Shown: positions 5,896 to 8,574 of the stretch, in pieces
Numbering within the stretch: the stretch's first letter is position 1
How the letters are laid out: each line of letters begins with the position of its first letter
Assembly (NCBI GenBank): GCA_027371515.1
Contig: DAHXMX010000038.1
Coordinates: 1-8,574 of the forward strand
Direction: 5' to 3'
From: Neisseriaceae bacterium
Lineage (GTDB): Bacteria; Pseudomonadota; Gammaproteobacteria; Burkholderiales; UBA11063
DNA: 8,574 nucleotides
Notes under the pieces: generated by a model
What the model was told of the DNA's origin: nothing
What the model saw: only the letters and a program-made list of their open reading frames with translations
The model's database searches: none
Made by a program: the position numbers and the translations under genes

Positions 5896-7743
5896 ATGCA
5901 CAACATTTTAGTTAATCATGAAAAAGAATTTTTTTTCGCTACTATATTAGAAACCCATAAAAATAATTATATTATTAATCGGCTACCTGAAAATAAAAAA
6001 TATAAAATAAAACCGGAACAGGTTTTTTATTCTTTTGATGATAAGCTAGATTTAAATGTTTTTTTGGTTGTAATTAATAATTTAATTGCTGAAATTGACA
6101 TCGAGTTGTTAAATGAATTTTTGGAGCATGGTACATCATATCATTACTTGGAATTAGCAAGGTTTAATTATGGTGATAATCCAACTCTTAATGAGCAAAT
6201 GTCCATGCTTTTATGTTTAGCACAAAATTTAGTTAATTTTGTTTATCTAGGTAATGGGTATTTTCGGCAGATAAATTGTGATGAATTGCAACAAATCCAA
6301 AAACAGTTAAAACAAAAAGAATTGGAATTAGCAGAATTTGAAAGTTATTATCAAGTATTTAGCGGTAAAAACACTGATCTATCAATTATTCCAATTGATG
6401 CTTATCGTTTGATAAATAAAACAGATAAACAGAGCATTATTTATAAGGCGTTACATAAAGCATGTCTAGAACAAGCTATTGCTCCTTTAGATCTTTGTAA
6501 AAAGATTGGTTTAATACAAGATATAGGTACTTATTTTGAAGATTCATTTATTAAAGAGTTCATGCTCAATAATGATATCAAAATTAATATTAATTTGCCA
6601 AATATTTCTCAAAATATCGAATTTAATTCAACAATTAATGTTTTTTCAATAGATGATAGTTATACAACTGAGATTGATGATGCATTATCAGTGCAGTATT
6701 TTGCAGATTATTATATAATTGGAATCCATATTGCTGCTCCTGCGTTATGTAACGATTTAGATGAGGTGATTACTTCTAATATCTCTACGGTATATTCACC
6801 TAAGTTAAAAATAACAATGTTACCTAAGGATATTATTGAGCAGTTTAGTTTAGATGAAGGTCAGACACGTCCCGTAGTTAGTATTTATTTTAAAGTTAAT
6901 TTTGATTATGATATACTCGACTATTATCTACGTCTTGAAAATGTAACCATTGCCAAAAATTTACGCATTGAAGAATTAGAGCGATATTTTAATGAAGAAA
7001 GTATTACGCTAAGTAGTAATTATCCTTATGAAAAAGAATTGAAGCTATTATATCAGTTCGCTAATATTTTGGAGCAAAAACGTGGTAAGTCAACGACGAA
7101 TAATTTTAATGTTGATTATACATTTATTTTTGATAGTAATAACAATATATCACTCAAGCCTCGTTTTCGTGGTAATCCGATAGATAAATTAGTTAGTGAA
7201 TTGATGATACTTGCTAATGGTAGCTTTGGTCGCATCTTAACTAATGCTTTTATACCAGCTATTTATCGTGTCAAACAAGTAGGTCAGCCAGTTAAAATGA
7301 TGCTTACTCCTAAATCTCATACTGGCTTAAATGTGGATTATTATACTTGGGCAACTTCTCCGTTACGTCGTTCGGTAGATTTTATTAATCAGAAACAGCT
7401 GATTAATTTGGTACAGAATAAGAAAGCTTATTATTCGAATATACATCCAACATTACTTGATGTGGTTAATAACTTTGATACAACTTATAATAAATATATT
7501 AATTTTCAAGAGAAAATGGAACGTTATTGGTCATTAATGTATATTCTACAGGAAAATTTAACTCATATTGAAGCAACTTTTTTTTATAAAGCGCAAGTCC
7601 AATTGGATGGATTGCCTCTCACTGTAGATTTAAGTACACAAACCAAGCCACGTAATAGTGGTGAAAAAATTAAACTTTTTATATCAAATATTAATTTATT
7701 ACATTTAACATTTGACATCAAAATCATTGAAAATGCGCTTTAG
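5896..7743 (+). CDS. RNB-family 3'-5' exoribonuclease (RNase II-like, non-canonical)
   Basis: This family degrades RNA from the 3' end with a metal-dependent RNB domain. The 615-residue protein resembles the RNB-domain proteins found in betaproteobacteria and differs from canonical Rnb or RNase R. A short N-terminal beta-rich segment (about 10-48, ending KIKPEQVFYSF) is followed by an all-helical region with a probable coiled coil at about 128-150. The RNB domain covers about 245-505. The metal site is SIDDSYTTEIDDALS at 251-265. Asp253, Asp261 and Asp262 match three of the four catalytic aspartates, and Glu259 takes the place of the fourth, as in other non-canonical RNB proteins. TSPLRR at 487-492 holds the catalytic arginine region. 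The C-terminal end (about 555-612) looks like a shortened S1/OB fold. It follows ubiB by five bases with only a weak TAAG before the ATG. A role in RNA turnover or processing is inferred. Confidence 0.85.
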   Translation: MHNILVNHEKEFFFATILETHKNNYIINRLPENKKYKIKPEQVFYSFDDKLDLNVFLVVINNLIAEIDIELLNEFLEHGTSYHYLELARFNYGDNPTLNEQMSMLLCLAQNLVNFVYLGNGYFRQINCDELQQIQKQLKQKELELAEFESYYQVFSGKNTDLSIIPIDAYRLINKTDKQSIIYKALHKACLEQAIAPLDLCKKIGLIQDIGTYFEDSFIKEFMLNNDIKININLPNISQNIEFNSTINVFSIDDSYTTEIDDALSVQYFADYYIIGIHIAAPALCNDLDEVITSNISTVYSPKLKITMLPKDIIEQFSLDEGQTRPVVSIYFKVNFDYDILDYYLRLENVTIAKNLRIEELERYFNEESITLSSNYPYEKELKLLYQFANILEQKRGKSTTNNFNVDYTFIFDSNNNISLKPRFRGNPIDKLVSELMILANGSFGRILTNAFIPAIYRVKQVGQPVKMMLTPKSHTGLNVDYYTWATSPLRRSVDFINQKQLINLVQNKKAYYSNIHPTLLDVVNNFDTTYNKYINFQEKMERYWSLMYILQENLTHIEATFFYKAQVQLDGLPLTVDLSTQTKPRNSGEKIKLFISNINLLHLTFDIKIIENAL

Positions 7744-7769
7744 TCTAAATGGCAAGAATACAGAGGTTT

Positions 7770-7774
7770 AGGAA
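7770..7774 (+). promoter_or_regulatory. Ribosome binding site for the permease
   Basis: AGGAA at 7770-7774 lies just upstream of the ATG at 7778, in the 34-base gap after the RNB gene. A second purine run, AGAGG at 7762-7766, is 11 bases away. No promoter is evident in the gap, so the gene is probably read from the upstream operon. Confidence 0.45.
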
Positions 7775-7777
7775 TTT

Positions 7778-8530
7778 ATGTTTAAAAATCCATATATTAA
7801 GCTTAATTCAGCCATATTAATTTGGGGTATTGGGTACCAAATTGCCCATTATCTTGCCCAAAATATGGATATAATTTGCATTGGTTTTATTCGTTATCTA
7901 ATTGCATCAATCATTTTAATTATTATTCATAAACGTACTTATGGACATGTTTATGATAAAACCATGTTTAAAAATAACTGGTTTGCTTTATGTGGCATTG
8001 GTATTGTTGGTATTGGAATATATAATATGTGCTTCTTTGAAGCAGAAAAATATATATCTGGTAGTATTGTTGCAATTATATTTGCATTAAATCCTTGTAT
8101 TACAGTATTGATTGCTGCTATTGTATTTAAACAAAGAATTAGAATTATTGGTTTGATAGGTGTGTTAATTGCTCTACTAGGCGCAGTAGGGGTGGTAAAT
8201 TATACGGACCATGGCTGTGGGAAATACTTTTGTAGCGCTACTTTTAAGCATATTGGCATCGGTGAACTACTCTCGTTTGGTTTGTGTTTTTTATCTGCTG
8301 GATATAGTATTTTTAGTAAAATAGCTAGTCGCAATCAAGTTAAATCATTAACTATTACTATGTATGCATCTGTGTTGGGAACAGTGTGGTTGTTTATTGC
8401 AACTTTATTCTTAGGGCATTTTGATATTATCGGTAAAACTAGTTTGTTTTGGATTGCTATGTTGTATATGTCAATTTTTACCTCAGTGCTTAGTTACTTT
8501 TATGACCGCATACATCGAGCTTCTCCTTAA
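7778..8530 (+). CDS. DMT-superfamily (EamA-like) permease, apparently short at the C-terminus
   Basis: EamA-type permeases of the drug/metabolite transporter superfamily are inner-membrane exporters or importers of small metabolites, usually with about 290-310 residues and ten helices in two EamA repeats. This protein has 250 residues. Helices are visible at about 10-28, 32-51, 67-88, 95-117, 121-141 (first repeat, with the IFALNPCITVLIAAIVFKQR stretch typical of its fourth helix), then 160-182, 190-213 and 222-242. After SVLSYFYDRI the frame ends in HRASP and TAA, where helices 9 and 10 of the second repeat should follow. The other two frames also close within about ten codons, so a single simple frameshift does not restore the rest inside the window. 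It is either a truncated gene or an unusual eight-helix form. The substrate cannot be predicted. Confidence 0.8.
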   Translation: MFKNPYIKLNSAILIWGIGYQIAHYLAQNMDIICIGFIRYLIASIILIIIHKRTYGHVYDKTMFKNNWFALCGIGIVGIGIYNMCFFEAEKYISGSIVAIIFALNPCITVLIAAIVFKQRIRIIGLIGVLIALLGAVGVVNYTDHGCGKYFCSATFKHIGIGELLSFGLCFLSAGYSIFSKIASRNQVKSLTITMYASVLGTVWLFIATLFLGHFDIIGKTSLFWIAMLYMSIFTSVLSYFYDRIHRASP

Positions 8531-8574
8531 TAGTTGATTAATAATTAAATGATATGAGGTAGCCATTATAATAC

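Noticed and set aside
8531..8566. Terminator after the permease (TTAATAATTAA palindrome)
   Set aside because: The palindrome contains only A and T, has no GC-rich stem and no following U-run, so it is not a credible intrinsic terminator.
8567..8572. TATAAT at the right edge as a promoter for a downstream gene
   Set aside because: There is no -35 hexamer at 16-18 bases, and the window ends two bases later, so there is no gene to assign it to.

Overview
The window is chromosomal DNA from a very AT-rich Gram-negative bacterium, most likely a low-GC betaproteobacterium. Three things point that way. FtsX is of the short betaproteobacterial type, the UbiE-UbiJ-UbiB ubiquinone set is proteobacterial, and the RNB-family exoribonuclease has the N-terminal layout I associate with betaproteobacteria. 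A Neisseriales-like lineage is plausible, but this is inference, not a species call.

Layout. The left edge carries the start of ftsX (1-245) and all of ftsE (245-913), both on the minus strand. A 194-206 bp intergenic region (914-1119) with promoters follows. On the plus strand comes the first 92 or so codons of a dicarboxylate/amino acid:cation symporter (1120-1401). It is cut off and joined out of frame to the last 207 or so codons of ftsX (about 1391-2011). Then comes a tight plus-strand run: queA (2019-3047), ubiE (3047-3787), ubiJ (3789-4367), ubiB (4364-5890) and an RNB exoribonuclease gene (5896-7743). A DMT/EamA-type permease (7778-8530) ends early, apparently missing its last two membrane helices. 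No RNA gene, CRISPR array, insertion sequence or convincing intrinsic terminator was seen.

The main oddity is ftsX. Its N-terminal 81 codons lie on the minus strand and its C-terminal part lies on the plus strand, about 1.4 kb away. The two pieces do not overlap and together cover nearly one whole protein, lacking about 15-20 residues. The simplest reading is an inversion of a segment holding [ftsX 5' part, ftsE, divergent promoters, symporter 5' part], with breakpoints inside ftsX and the symporter gene. The ancestral order would be symporter (minus) / ftsE-ftsX-queA-ubiE-ubiJ-ubiB-rnb (plus). The inversion breaks two genes and puts the queA-ubi-rnb run behind the symporter promoter. Whether it is fixed, phase-variable, a partial duplication or an assembly artefact cannot be decided here, because the left breakpoint would fall just outside the window.

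Functionally, FtsE/FtsX form the divisome-associated ABC-type complex. QueA makes epoxyqueuosine in tRNA. UbiE, UbiJ and UbiB serve ubiquinone synthesis (C-methylation, lipid-binding scaffold, atypical kinase/ATPase). The RNB protein is a 3'-5' RNA exonuclease candidate. Overlapping stop/start codons and gaps of 34 bp or less suggest that queA to rnb, and possibly the permease, are co-transcribed.
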